Positions 9,248 through 21,068 of a stretch of DNA of 64,000 bases are shown here, in pieces. The DNA comes from Favolaschia claudopus (taxonomy: Eukaryota > Basidiomycota > Agaricomycetes > Agaricales > Mycenaceae), in NCBI GenBank assembly GCA_037176885.1, contig JAWWNJ010000033.1, positions 186,001 to 250,000 of the forward strand, written 5' to 3'. Below the pieces are notes generated by a model. The model was not told where the DNA came from, searched no databases, and worked only from the letters and a program-made list of their open reading frames with translations. The first letter of the stretch is position 1, and every line of letters begins with the position of its first letter. Both the position numbers and the translations under genes were made by a program.

Positions 9248-10904
9248 TCAAGAACTTGAACCCTCACCGAGTGGGTTGTTTCCTCGCGGTGACTCGAGCA
9301 GATTGTCGTCGCGGAGACCCTGCCAATCGATTCCGTACACCTCGAGCTCATCAAGATCCAAGCCTTCCTCTTCTGGTGGAAGCTGGTCTCCCCGGACCCC
9401 ATTGATGTACATGTCAAAAACAAACATGTCAGTAGGAGAACGGTTCGGGCCATTGCGAATCTGGATACGGTGCTGATTCCAGGACTCGGCGAAAAACGCA
9501 AGCTGACTGTTGATGATTGGGAGGAATAAGAAGTGCAGGAGCCAAATGTGTGCGACATTATTGATGTCAAGGCCAAAGCGCACCTCGAGCATGACAAAGA
9601 AGTCGCCCCAGGCAGCGCCAACCTGTGCAGTCACATCAACCCAAAGTCGTTCAATACGGACATTATGAACACTTCTATAAATCCTTGAGCAATGTATCAA
9701 GCGAAAATAGGACTGCCATACCGCCCCTAGATATACGATCCGCGACGAACTCCCCGGCGTGACTCCATCCATGCTGCAACATAAATATTCTCGGTACCAT
9801 GATCCCCGCGCAAACGAGATGGAACACCATATATCCGGGCTGCATCCAAGAACAGCTCCAGAGCAGTGTCAGCCGTGTTATTGTCACTAGCACGCAGACC
9901 TGTAATGAGACGGGAATAACCGTCGATGAATCCGTGGATAACAATGCCCCAACGTATCAGCCCTGATATCTGTCAGAATCTGAGATGAGTAGAGTTTATG
10001 ATTTTTGCGCACCGTGCTGTCCGTCATGATGCCACAGAGAATTTGGTCCTAGAACACGATAGTCGCGACGACGTATCCGAATGCGCTCAAAGATTCTGCG
10101 CACAGGATCAATGCGGAGAAGCGATTCCCGTATACGCTGTGTGGGCACACGATGTCCAAGTCGGCGGAGCATACCACCAAGCATACTTAGCCCTGCTCTC
10201 TTATAGTGAGTGCGTAGTCGGAGGATAAGCATATCCAGCTCATCGTCTGTGATATCTGAGACAGGACCAGTGAAAGAGACTGTCGGCTGGGCAAGATTGC
10301 TGATTTCGGGGGGAAACTCTCCCGATTCTGGGATAGGGAGGTTGGGGTCGAGAATATCGTCTTCATCACCAAGAGAGACATTGGTTTGTCCCGACGCAGC
10401 CGGGAAAGGATTCGATTGTGGCTGTGCAATGCCCTCTGCAAGCTATATAAATTCTACAATTCCGGTTACTTTTGGTCATGCCGAGTACGCGGCTTGCGCG
10501 TACGAGCACCCAGCCAGTAGACGAAAGATAGAGAGGAGGAGGGGGAGTCACCCAGTGACAACCGCTGCTCCGAGTAAATCCGATAAACCTGATGTGCCAG
10601 CTCATCGAGTCGGGCGCCCCGCGCCCCCCATTCCTTCCAACGCATCTCCAGCGGCCCAGCCCAGGGTGTTGAAAGGTCTTCATCGTCCCCAGTCTCACCC
10701 GTAAGCAGCTACAAGAGTCGAGAAACTCGACTCAGCGCTGGGTGAGACTTATGTTTTCTTCCCTCCTCCCGGAAGCCCTCGCGGTGGGCTCCATTGTGAT
10801 GCGAGTCGTTTCGGCGGCTTCTTGGGAAAGAGGGAAGAGGGTGACCTGTGCTCTTGAGGCACAGAGGTCGGGAGCTGTGGGACGAGCGCGTTGTGAGGGC
10901 TCCA
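9248..10904 (-). pseudogene. rve-superfamily integrase-like transposase, spliced, one premature stop
   Basis: Minus-strand exons 10711-10504, 10435-10013, 9962-9722 and 9674-9248 join in phase through introns of 68, 50 and 47 bases. A possible first exon starts at the ATG at 10904 (MEPSQRARP), but its junction is unclear. The catalytic core shows LWHHDGQHG (first Asp), FIDGYSRLITGLR, LRGDHGTEN (second Asp) and RIERLWVDV (Glu). This resembles a family of integrase-core proteins widespread in mushrooms and some animals, presumed to move DNA. The one clear lesion is TAG at 9729-9727 in GSYI-stop-GR, where Trp is expected, so the gene died recently or is read through. It ends in an acidic tail. 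The 5' end faces the right-hand 756-base element. Confidence 0.75.
10691..10749. repeat. two-tier palindrome near the integrase 5' end
   Basis: An outer inverted pair AGTCTCACCC / GGGTGAGACT encloses an inner perfect hairpin GAGTCGAG-AAA-CTCGACTC at 10715-10733. It falls between the possible first exon and the second exon of the integrase gene, and may be a tiny insertion or a regulatory cruciform. Confidence 0.55.
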
Positions 10905-11093
10905 TCGTTGTATCCCAGCGACGAGGGACCGTGTTACCCTCGATCGGAGCCCCTGCAACACCGGGGCCGTGGAGTAGTTAGACGCATACTCAGGCAAGCA
11001 GGGGGTCCAACCGAGAGCTGTGGTTCGCAGCATGAATATCTTAGTCTTCACACATCGGAGTAGATTGCAAAGTAAAGATTGTATTATGTAGGT

Positions 11094-11849
11094 CATAGTT
11101 GGGGGAAATTTAGCGAAGCAAAGTGTTAGATTTAAGCAGTTCCCAATGGGGAAGGAGCCGTACAGGCTGCAAGATTTAAACATAGCTCAACTGTTTAACT
11201 TACACAGTTGCAAGAAATTGTTGAAATTTCACAGTTCGCTTTCCTTATAGCCTGCTTGATTTACACAGTTCAGAGACGTCTTATCAACACACTTTAAGAT
11301 CGACTGCGCGATTCTCACACTTCACTGATCTTTCAACCGTTGAATGTGAATACCTGCGGGATGTGTAAAATCTACACCGTTGGCTATAGTGTCAAATTAC
11401 TACACTTCCTACAGTGCTTAAATCTTCATCAACTATGTGGCAGATATGTAGTGACTATGTGAAAATTTAAGGAAAATTTAGGAACTGATTTAAGGATAGT
11501 ACAAACTCAAAACACCACGCACCCACTCCTCTGACTGAGACAATGCTTGAAATATTGCCTGCAGTTCCCGCAGCTCTAAGGATAATTTTCAAATAATAAT
11601 TTGGATGTTTTTTATTGCTTTACAGGAAGGCTGATACAAGAGCAACTGTTTACAACACACACTCAAAACCACAGTCGAAGTGTATAGCTATAACAGTTGG
11701 TCGCCGAATTGAGCTGTTTAAATCCAACATCTGAATAGAACCGTGAAAGAATCACGCCTCACTCAACTGCTTCCATCACACGGTACACAAGCGAAGTGTT
11801 AAATTTAAGCACTTCAAAACGCCCGCCAAATCTCTTAAATCCGCAACAC
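11094..11849 (-). mobile_element. 756-base element, right copy (inverted)
   Basis: Same length and almost the same sequence as 5330-6085, in opposite orientation. Its flanks in element orientation are ATCTACATA and ACCTACATA, a 9-base repeat with one mismatch that matches the duplication of the left copy. It is either an independent insertion with strong target preference or one arm of a larger structure. Confidence 0.65.
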
Positions 11850-11858
11850 TATGTAGAT

Positions 11859-12426
11859 ATACTTCTTGCCTACAACTCCAGCTACTTTGTACAACATTCG
11901 GCGAGCTGTGGATACTGTAGTTGCGGCCAGAACAAGCCATCAACTTTTCCCATGATTGATTGATGGGAATTTTGCGAGCACATCTCCTCCCGCAACTTGA
12001 GGTCAAATCCTTAGCGGGCTGGGTGGGGAATGTATAGAAGGTTTATCTACAGATTCATGGAAGGAATAAAGCACAACCGTGCTTGAACTGACCTGGTGAA
12101 AGGATTGATCTGATCTTGTCCATATTTGGACGTTCACAGCATTTGTATGTCCCCTACCTTACGTGCTTAGCGTCGTTCAGTTCGAGGGCATGTATAGAGG
12201 AGTGAAGTCAGAGGATTGAAGTCGAAGCGAAGTGAATAGACGAGCTATTTGCCAAAACATGAGCTCTTTACAGACGTAGACGAGACATGTGAATTCTACA
12301 TCAAAACCGCTTAGCCTGTAGGTAGTGGGAAATTACGCGTCGGGGCCGATGGGACGAAGTCGAAAGTCGCGGGCCGTACCGCTGCGAGCGCAAACATGTA
12401 CACAATTATCGGTCACGTTTTGTTTA
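11859..12426. repeat. intergenic stretch with copy 2 of the 60-base repeat
   Basis: Holds the direct repeat copy at 12104-12163, identical to 6145-6204. Otherwise I see no gene. Confidence 0.6.
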
Positions 12427-12596
12427 TGTTGGACTTAGCAACTATGATGTTGCCAGCTCACGATAGCAACGGTGTTGCGTTATGGTGACTGATGTGACCT
12501 CCCTACCTACCATACCGTACGGTAATTTAGACCGCGGGCCCGATCAGGCCCTTACCCAAGCGCTTGGGTAAGTGGTTATAGTTGCTAAGTCCAACA
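12427..12596. mobile_element. 170-base MITE with 5-base duplication
   Basis: Inverted ends TGTTGGACTTAGCAACTAT and exact flanking GTTTA (12422-12426 and 12597-12601). It contains two smaller palindromes, TACCGTACGGTA and TTACCCAAGCGCTTGGGTAA. Confidence 0.8.
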
Positions 12597-12904
12597 GTTT
12601 ATTGTCATCAATGACCCTGAGAAAATCGGTATGTGTCACGTTTGTGACCCACTTCATTTTCCCTCTCTCCCCTGCTTCAAACCGGTGGCAAGCGAGTAAT
12701 TAGGTTAGTCGCTGCTCTAGGTTTCAAAACTTAGCATTCTTTTACGGCTCTCCATCGTTCTTTCGTCGCCTGCTGCTCCTCGCCATAGGCGCTATGGGCT
12801 ACACCTGCGCGTTGGTGCCTGTGTCTGGCACGCCGATAGTGGATGTCGTTGAGCCTTGCCATAGGCACTGTGACTTCTCTTAGCCGTATTAATCGCGTGT
12901 CTCT

Positions 12905-14727
12905 TTGCGTTTCAACTGGGAATTAGCACTTTTGCATGAGATGCTAACAACCCCCTATGTCCTCAGATACCGTATAATGCAAACGTCCAAAATCGAAGCA
13001 CGAATGCCCTGGGATAGTTATGTGGCTTGGAAACCTGCCGATCTCTTGTCTCGTGGGTATGCGGTGCACCAAGTCGGAGCAACCATTGAAGAATTGGTTC
13101 AAGCTGCCGATGCTGCCCGAGATGTTTTAGAAAGTGAAGGCGATGGCTGTGAATACGTGGGTAGTGATTTGGAAGAGGAGTTCCCGTTGGATGAAGCTGA
13201 GTTTGGTGCGTTTTTTCAATGTTTGATCTTGTGCCACCAATCTCATCTTCTTTCTGTATATGCCCTTCGTCGCCCTCAGGCGCCCATTTGCAGGCTGATA
13301 CCCCAGTGACTCCAGCCCCCATCATACTTCCGACCGAATCTTTGCCTAGCGCTTCCATTTCTTTCATCGACCAATCACGGGCCCAATCGCGCGCCCACGA
13401 GCGGAAATTAGACTACCACAAAAACCGTTGACGAAAGAAACGCCAAACGAACGCGTCGAACCCATTCACTCGCACCCACAACTCGTTTCCGTCCGATCTT
13501 CTGCCGTCTGCGCAGGTGCTCCCCGTAAACTACGATGCGGCTTCACTCAAAACCACCAGAGGCGGTCACTGGCTTGATGTTTGAGACAAAGCGCCTCCCA
13601 AATCCAAACGGAAGTCCGACGCGTCCCGATGGGCTAAGTCTCGGCTTCTAGAAGTAGAACAGCTAGTAGGAGAACTAGACTGTGTCCGCGTACACTGGGA
13701 TGCGCGGTTAGCATTCAATTCGTGTGATTAAATATTAATATTGTCTGACGTATGCTTAGTCGACCTTTACTTCTCCTCGACCGTCTCGGACGGATAATTG
13801 TCGTCTTTGTAGGGGGACCGGACGACCCGGGTTGGGCTGCTGTGGCCGCCGATGCAGCCAAGACTTTAGATGACACACGTGAGGCAGGAATCCAGACGAA
13901 TGCGTTCGCCGATGGAGACGAATTGCACCGGCGCGGTCGATTTTATACACTCCGCAGCGGTGTATCACACGGAGGGGGGCAGCCGGTAAGCGTGTGTCTT
14001 GATTATAGCTCATACAACAACTCTAACATATCGGTTAGTGCCCAAAGAACGGTACCGCTGCGCCCGCGGAAGAGCCGCTGCTCAATGGCTTGTTGAACAA
14101 CAAAAATATTCGACGCATTTGTGGTTTTCAATCTAGTATGTCGCGACGTAACATCAAATTAGTAGATGGCTGAAAGTACCCAGGTGCATTTCGGACTTGG
14201 GCTCCCAAGCTCTCCAAGGACTATGTGACCGACCTTCGCAGTCTTTTCGATCACGACCCTACCCTACGCCTGAACTTTACAAATTCGATCTTACCCTCCG
14301 TGACATTCAACCTGGGCCCGCAGTCAGCTAGCTTCGATCACCTCGACGACAAAATAGTGCCCTCGGATGGTGTGCGATAACAAACGCAGGAAATTTCGAC
14401 GCCACTCGGAGCGCGCTCCTGTATCTGAGGGAGTTGAAACTGGTAGTAGAATTTCCCGCAGGCGCCACCTCATTCATCCCGTCCGCGGTCGTCCACCACG
14501 GAAATACCCCTCTCGCACCTCATGAGACCCGTTATTCGATAACCCAATATGCGGCTGGCGGTTTATTCCGGTATGTGCAGTACAAATTCCGGACTGCCAA
14601 GAAAGTGGTTGCATCAGGAGGGGTGGGATCGAAGGCTGCGTTGGATCGCGCTCCGGGTGAGCGTCATGCGGCTGGACTGAGTCTGTTTTCGACGCCAAGT
14701 GCGGATCACGTACAATGTTTCTCCTAG
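12905..14727 (+). pseudogene. TET/JBP-like 2OG-Fe(II) dioxygenase remnant
   Basis: The N-terminal part (ARMPWDSYVAWKPADLLSRG...) is open to about 13206; a Ser/Pro-rich, frame-shifted middle follows. From 13752 the domain appears: LDRLGRIIVVFVGGP, FYTLRSGVSHGGGQP, a 53-base intron at 13986-14038, then NGLLNNKNIRRICGFQS, WAPKLSKDYVTDLRSLFDHD, SVTFNLGPQSASFDHLDD (the metal-binding H-x-D), VVEFPAGATSFIPSAVVHHG (distal His) and ETRYSITQYAAGGLFRYVQY (the 2OG-binding Arg region). Known: fungal TET/JBP-family enzymes oxidise 5-methylcytosine in DNA and have expanded in mushrooms together with DNA transposons. Assignment to that family is from pattern memory. Frameshifts near 14100 and 14371 and stops near 13430 and 13590 make it a pseudogene, although the catalytic residues are retained. 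Confidence 0.6.
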
Positions 14728-14919
14728 AAAATACATTCATTATAAATCTACTGCCATTGACTGGGTGACTTCCCGTAAGCCTAGATACTTTTTCGCGAAT
14801 ATTTGAGGGGTGCCAACGATATCGGCATCGGTTCTTTGATGGCGTGATGATAATCCTACTCTATTCCCTCAGCCTTTTTGCCGACTAGATTAGTAGAATC
14901 CAACTAAGTTTATCAGTAA

Positions 14920-15654
14920 ATTCTCCCATGGGGCGCCAGCCTGCTGGCTCGATCAAACACGTCCCCTACGCGTCTTGCAGAATTTGACCATCTCCTCAAT
15001 ATCTCAACAACGAGGGCGAAATCAGAAAAAATGTTCCGTTCAGCGACGGAGAATCAGTCAAACTGTGCCCTCCCGAGTTTCCAGCGAAATCGGCGCATTT
15101 TTGAGGGACGAGATAGCTTTTTGGCGGAAAGTTCAGTGTAAATTAGGTTCAATGTTCGTTTTTCGGGCTGAGAATGGCTATTATACATTGTATGAGCCAG
15201 TATTGGTTGTTGATTTCCTTCTGTTGATTTACAGTTAGTGCTATCCGGCCCCCAAGCAATAAATATAAGGTCAAGAGCTGGTTCAACAGTTGATTGCCCA
15301 AAAACAATAATTCCCTCCATGTTCATACAACACACAAATACTGAAATGCTGGGCTAATTAATATACATGATGGCTGACCCTGCGACACATCGCAGGCCTT
15401 GCTGACGCTAATCCCCCAAATTCCGTTCACAGATGCCAATTTATAGGACAATTTCCACTAAAAAGCTATCTCGTCCCTCAATAATGCGTTGAAAGTTCTG
15501 GAAATTTAGGACAGAAGACTAGAGGTCCCTTTCCATCGCTGAACGGAACAGATTTTTTAATTTCGTCTTCGTTGTTGAGATATTGAGGAGATGGTCGAAT
15601 TGAGGTTTGCCATCAGGTGGCTGTGCGAGCTTGATGCCTATGGATGACGCCTAT
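14920..15654. mobile_element. foldback element related to the 8268 MITE
   Basis: Arms of about 165 bases are inverted copies of each other, 14985-15150 against 15430-15602 (GACCATCTCCTCAATATCTC and partners). The right end TATGGATGACGCCTATCTTA matches the terminal sequence of the element at 8268-8698. The left terminus is not recognisable and the left limit is approximate. Confidence 0.7.
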
Positions 15655-15673
15655 CTTAGTGGAAACATTATAA

Positions 15674-16014
15674 ATCCCAAATTTCCAACGCGGCAGGATA
15701 ATTTTTCAGGCCAAAACCAAAGGCACAGGCGCATAGGCCTGATAAAACTGACTGTCTACCCAACTTGAATTGGTTGAAAAGGTGCAGCCGTTCGCGAGAT
15801 ATCGCGCTGCCAAGTTGGCCAAAAATGACGTAAAACTGCCAAAAATGGGAAAAACGGCGAAATTTAGGCTACTTGAAGGCGCCATATCTCGCGAACGGCT
15901 GAGCCTTTTTACACCATTCAAGTTGTGAATCCTATCTTTTCAACAGTCGCTATAACATGACACATACAGATAGTCCCAGAAAAAATGTCCTGCCGAGTTG
16001 AAAATTTAGGGTTT
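15674..16014. mobile_element. MITE with imperfect inverted ends
   Basis: The ends AATCCCAAATTTCCAACGCG and the complement of CTCGGTTGAAAATTTAGGGTT-type sequence pair imperfectly over about 30 bases. An inner pair around GCCGTTCGCGAGATAT also folds back. A possible six-base duplication is CATTAT/CATTGT. Boundaries approximate. Confidence 0.6.
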
Positions 16015-16244
16015 CATTGTGTTGCCTTTTATTTCACTTAATCAATTCTTTTTGATGAAATTGTGGGCCGGAAACAGACCATTGGATTACATTACATGCA
16101 TGCAGCACGCTAAATTGGCCCAGGATCTACTCACACGGACAGGCCTAGGATCGAGCTGAATACCCAGGGCTCGTGACTTAATCGCACCACGAGTATACAA
16201 AAATGGGAGGGTAGGCAAATTTTCTCAGAAATTCCGGAGGAAGC

Positions 16245-16740
16245 CAGTGTTGAACTTAAGGCTTAACCCTTAAGTTAAGTTCAGGGTTAATTTGCCCTTA
16301 AGTTCAGGCCTTAGCTTCGAACTTGGACGATTCTAAGCCTTAATTAAGGGTTAATGATCGGTTATGTAACCCCATTCCCCGTCAATCTGCGTGTTGAACC
16401 GAGTGGTCCTTGGCCATGTATATGCGGAAAGGTTGTGAGCAGCGGTTTTCATAGAAAACTACAGGCTAATTTTCTGAATCAGTTTTGCTTTTGGTCGGTG
16501 GGAATTCAAGTATGAGGAATTACCTGGTCTTATGTGTGAAGTGCTTAATGAACAGCAAGAAAGCCCGAAAGAGACAGAATTGCCATTCTTTCGGCGCTCA
16601 CAATGGCCCTGACATGGCCAGAATTTTTTTTCAGTAGCCTTAACTTCACCCTTAACTTGCCCTTAATATTAAGGGCCAAGTTAAGGTTAAGACCTTAGCT
16701 TCAAATTTTACCCTTATTAAGGCCTTAAATTCCAACACTG
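16245..16740. mobile_element. hAT-type MITE, 8-base duplication
   Basis: 496 bases beginning CAGTGTTGAACTTAAGG and ending in the inverted CCTTAAATTCCAACACTG, flanked by exact GAGGAAGC at 16237-16244 and 16741-16748. The subterminal regions are packed with CTTAA/TTAAG motifs on both strands, plausible transposase-binding repeats. Confidence 0.88.
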
Positions 16741-16748
16741 GAGGAAGC

Positions 16749-18013
16749 ACGGTCTTCACAATGTTTTGGCCGGGACATCAATGACAGCTTCCTGTTTTGG
16801 GGGTGCTGTCAAAGAGGTCTGTGTGCCGCCTGCCGAAAAATCGGTACTAAATCGCAAGGGGGATCAAATCCGCGAAATCCATACTATACCTCGAATTTTT
16901 TTTCCCAGAGAAATCGGTGACCCCATAAAAGTGTTCAGAAAGACTTTGGGACTCCCACTGAGTGCCCTTCATGCCAAATAATGCTATTCATTGTACGACT
17001 GCCATATCGGGTTCAGTTGATGCAACATCAAATTCCCTGATAAGGGAATAATGTACCCCCCCCCCCTCTAACTCAAGAACCACTGCAAGTCTCAATGTCA
17101 GTAAAGTGGATTCCTACTCAGAATGAGTGGTAGTTTCATAATTTGAGGTGATTCAAATATCGGATTTTCCATAGCCCCTTGCTAAATCGGTCATTTCTTC
17201 TTTTGTTATAGTCTATATTACCGTTTCCGAACTACCTACTATACGAAATCCCCGCCAACCCTTACCGTACTGCTGCATAGCTCTTCCGTAGCCAGGTACA
17301 GCATATATTAGAACTTCAAATCAAATCAAATCAAAGCGAGGGCTTTATTTCGCTTGTTTCAATGTGTGGACTAGACTCGCGACCAGTTCGTTTCCCACGC
17401 ACTGATCACAAGGGCAAGAACTTGGCAAGAACGATCAGTCTTCGCAACGTGGATTAGCGCAGCCCACGTGAAGAAGCGGTTGGTCACGAGCCTATAGTAT
17501 GTTTGGACCAAAGTTGCCCACGTATTGGTCACGTGCTAGCCCTTCTGCAACTTGAAGTTGAAAGTTATGGGTCCCGCCAACCATGTCCAGACGGCGCAGC
17601 CTCCAAGCGTTCCCGATGCTATTCTGCGCCTCAGACAGGCTCTTCGTGATGCAAGGGCACGGTCCAATACCCGGGACCGACGGCATGAGGTGGAACCTGA
17701 GGCTCTCGAGCATCGCTTGACCACGGTGTCCGTATCGTACTTCAATGTTGCACCGCAGCCCCGCCCCCGACCGCGCCTGCGTGTTCAACGAACACCTGCA
17801 TCTTCCTCAATTCTCCAGCAGGAAGTTGGCAGGGAGTGGTATGTGCTCGCTTCAGAGGATGTTCATCTCAACGAGCAGACAGACACAGCGATGGCCAAGA
17901 TAGCCTGAAGATCGGTCGACACATACCCACAAAATTGTCACCACCGCTGCAATCAACGGAAATCCATCGTGATACTGTCGCTTTCTTGTGCCGTAACTAA
18001 ACGCTATTGACCC
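16749..18013. other. no recognised gene; C tract and one unassigned open frame
   Basis: A run of C lies at about 17055-17066. An open frame at 17552-17908 (118 residues, Arg/Pro-rich centre) has no feature I recognise and no supporting context, so I do not call it as a gene. Confidence 0.4.
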
Positions 18014-18565
18014 AACACTGGAGCGCAACACGTGACTGACACGTCGTACATTTGAGTGTCCAATTGACAACAAAAAAGTTTTTAGCAGTATATATAAGTA
18101 TTAAGCTTATTCCAGCGCTTCCTAAGGGCTTCTACGAAGTTATAGCAGTCGGTAGTATCACTTATGTGGTACTTAATGTATCATGCTCAGGTCAGACTCA
18201 TTAAACTTGAAAAATCATTGAGCAATCGATATCCAGCAGCCATATCAAATTTAGTTAAAGGATGCACAATCCACCACCTGTACTAGCACCCCCAGGCCCT
18301 ACATAATAGGCATTTAAGTTTATTGAGCCACCCCGTGTTGCAGTACAATGTACATACACGGGAAAAGTTGCAAGACTCATCATCCGCAATTTCTGTCCAT
18401 TTTTGCTGACTTTACATTGTCTTGTTCTGGAGGACATTTTGATATTGCCCATCCTCAGAACCACGAGCTTATGTTACATACTTACTTCGTAACTTAGCAT
18501 CCTGACTTTTTTGACATTTCCTCAAGTCACCACAACGTGTCAGTCACGTGCTGCGCTCCAGTGTT
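18014..18565. mobile_element. MITE with AACACTGGAGCGC ends
   Basis: Inverted ends of about 31 bases, AACACTGGAGCGCAACACGT at left with one mismatch at right. The CACTGGAGCGC core is shared with the element at 36572-37305. I find no convincing target duplication. Confidence 0.7.
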
Positions 18566-18582
18566 TAGACCGTGACCGACAG

Positions 18583-18715
18583 GCAACCCCGCCATTCCAA
18601 GGGTGATGGCAAATCGGTCGCCAGACCGATTAAAGCCGATGGCCACGGCCAGTAAAACCCTCGGCAATCTGAGGCTATTTCCGGCGAAATAAAGCCCTCG
18701 AAATGACCGATTTTT
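18583..18715 (-). repeat. 135-base interspersed repeat, copy 1 (minus)
   Basis: One of four near-identical copies of a unit starting AAAAATCGGTCATTTCGAGG and ending GGCGGGGTTGCC. The others are 20611-20751, 20752-20892 and 26063-26197. The unit has short internal palindromes (CGGTCTGGCGACCG, TGGCCGTGGCCA) but no coding sense. Family unknown. Confidence 0.85.
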
Positions 18716-20610
18716 CAATCAACTCGCCTAGGGAGGCTTAATATACTGTTGTCGTAAGTTGTTTGGCTGCGGACTGATGACGTGAGTGGGGCTTTCGGGC
18801 GTTCTGTCCAGAGTCAACCCTCGATTGTAATATAGATCCCAGAACCCATTTTACGCCTCCTTGGGACCCTGTCCACCCAGGTGTCTGAATTATGTATTCT
18901 TTTGCCTTTTTTTGAGCCGCAGCTGGATTCCAGCTGTGTGTATTGCGACAATTTTCTGCACATGCTCAGAACTGAGATTCTTCTTCTTCAAGTTGAGGAC
19001 AGACAAATTCAAAGTGTGTTGTTCTGAATCAAGCAGCACCAATTGAGCAGTTTTTCTTCCGAGTAAATATCATCCAAGTTGCTGAAAGACGAGCAGCAAA
19101 CCGGCGCGTTGCCAAATGTTGCCGAGGCTCGGGGCTCGCGCAATCACGGTATTTTGCGCGACATCTGATCCATTGATCCGATCAACGACCCAAGTGACTT
19201 GGCGAGTGTCATTTGTTTGGCAATGCTTGGCTGTGGAGCCAACCCATGTTGGAGTTCGTTCCACCACTATTTTTGGTTTTTTTTTTCAAATGTACTGGGT
19301 CCCGTGATGGAGAAATGTGAAAAAGAAAGGGAAAGAGAGAGGAAAAGGGAGAGACTACGGGAGAACCAAGAAAGCTTGTTACTGCTCAGAAAACACTAAA
19401 AGGTATCGAATTGATGGTAAATCCGCATCAAATTGAGAGCAGTCCCTGCGCGGGAAGGCGCGAGCTTGGTTTAAGTATCTTAATATTGATTGGTTGTGTA
19501 AAACAAGTAATGTTTTGAATGGAAATGAATCAAGTTCACATTGCTAGCTACCGACTGTTTGTAGGATAGTTGGGTACACTCGAGAGAAATGTGCTAGCAA
19601 AACCTTCTCACGGCGCTCGTTGCTCGTGAGTGTTGACGGCCGCTCAGAAGAAGATGACCAGGCTTACAACTTGGGGGAGAGTATCTGCACACCAACGCAC
19701 CGGTTTGCTGAGACTTGAATTGATGTGCATTTGCACATCTTGCTTTGCTGACTTTCCAATTGGTCAAGATACACCCGATATACAATTAACAGGGTACGCA
19801 CCTCCACTATCTCGGTGTAATAGCTTTCTACACCGTCCTGCAGTTAATTTACAGAATTGAGTCTTCTTGAATGCATCTAAAGGGATACTTACTTTGAATG
19901 GTGACAACAAAATGGGAAGAGTGGATATATAAAGCATTGATTCCACAAGAGACATTTCCAGGGTGTTGCATACGTGTTGAAAAAGCATTGATATCCTGAT
20001 TTTGAGCCCGAAAAAGCCAGCAAGTAGCCCAAAATCGTCGCAACTTGCTAGAGATGTACCGAGGGATTGCCGAAGTTTTTATACAGTCCAGACACGATTT
20101 GAGGCATAGTTGTGGGTAGAGAGTGACTGTTCAATGTCCCAGAGCATTTCACCGTCAGTCGCCGAGCCAGAATCGCAGAGAGACCGAGGAGGGAGAGGAC
20201 AAGAGAGTCGAGTGACTCATGTCCAAATTTGCCAGTTCAAATGCCTGTTTTCTCAAAGTAACGAGCCAGAAGCATTGAATCCTCTCTCCTATGCACACTA
20301 GAACAATCTTGAGACTCACCGACTGCGAAAAAGGCAGGAAATTACGAAAATGTTATCTGCCAGCACCGCGACTGGCAGATAACACCCAGCTGATCGGGTC
20401 ATCAACCCTATTTTTCAACTGGCATGGGTCATGAGCCTGAATTCTCTCTCTTCTTCCCCTTTTCGCTTTCTTTTTCGTCGTTTTACCCTTCTCAGCCGGG
20501 GGGTGTAACAAATCCATGTCGCAAATTTATTTATTTTGTTGTCGGGCCCGATCGTGCCCGATCGGTTGTTATCGGGAGCTTTCGGGCCATCGGCCTGACA
20601 CCTACCCTAG
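18716..20610. other. no gene seen
   Basis: AT-rich intergenic sequence with a purine-rich simple tract near 19318-19365. Short open frames on both strands show no recognisable protein feature. Confidence 0.5.
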
Positions 20611-20892
20611 AAAAATCGGTCATTTCGAGGGCTTTATTTCGCCGGAAATAGCCTCAGATTGCCGAGGGTTTTACTGGCCGTGGCCATCGGCTTTAATCGG
20701 TCTGGCGACCGATTTGCCATCACCCTTGGAATGGCGGGGTTGCCAGTTGAGAAAAATCGGTCATTTCGAGGGCTTTATTTCGCCGGAAATAGCCTCAGAT
20801 TGCCGAGGGTTTTACTGGCCGTGGCCATCGGCTTTAATCGGTCTGGCGACCGATTTGCCATCACCCTTGGAATGGCGGGGGTTGCCAGTTGA
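20611..20892 (+). repeat. tandem pair of the 135-base repeat
   Basis: Two units of 141 bases head to tail, junction at 20751/20752, differing by a single G in a G run. Each keeps the flank GTTGCCAGTTGA, so the tandem copy probably arose by unequal exchange or slippage after insertion. It lies just before the Helitron remnant. Confidence 0.85.
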
Positions 20893-21068
20893 TTTGAGAC
20901 AAACCTGTTCCGAGAACGCCCGAAAGCCCCACTCACGTCACCAGCACACAGCCAAACAGCTTACGACAACTTCGCCGCTGCCTCTCCCGTCGACCGGCCT
21001 CTGCTCCACACCGCTCCACACCCAACGATGTAGCTACCCGTAATTACAGTCCGCTAGACTCACGGCGC

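Noticed and set aside
9166..9621. Minus-strand open frame of 151 residues
   Set aside because: It is an alternate-frame shadow of the integrase C-terminal exon, which contains the conserved ERLW block.
5323..11856. A single 6.5-kb transposon with 770-base terminal inverted repeats
   Set aside because: Not accepted as the primary call because the outer flanks show no direct duplication, while each arm has its own 9-base direct repeat. Kept as an alternative in the findings.
17552..17908. Open frame of 118 residues
   Set aside because: Arg/Pro-rich, also open on the other strand, and without a motif or context.
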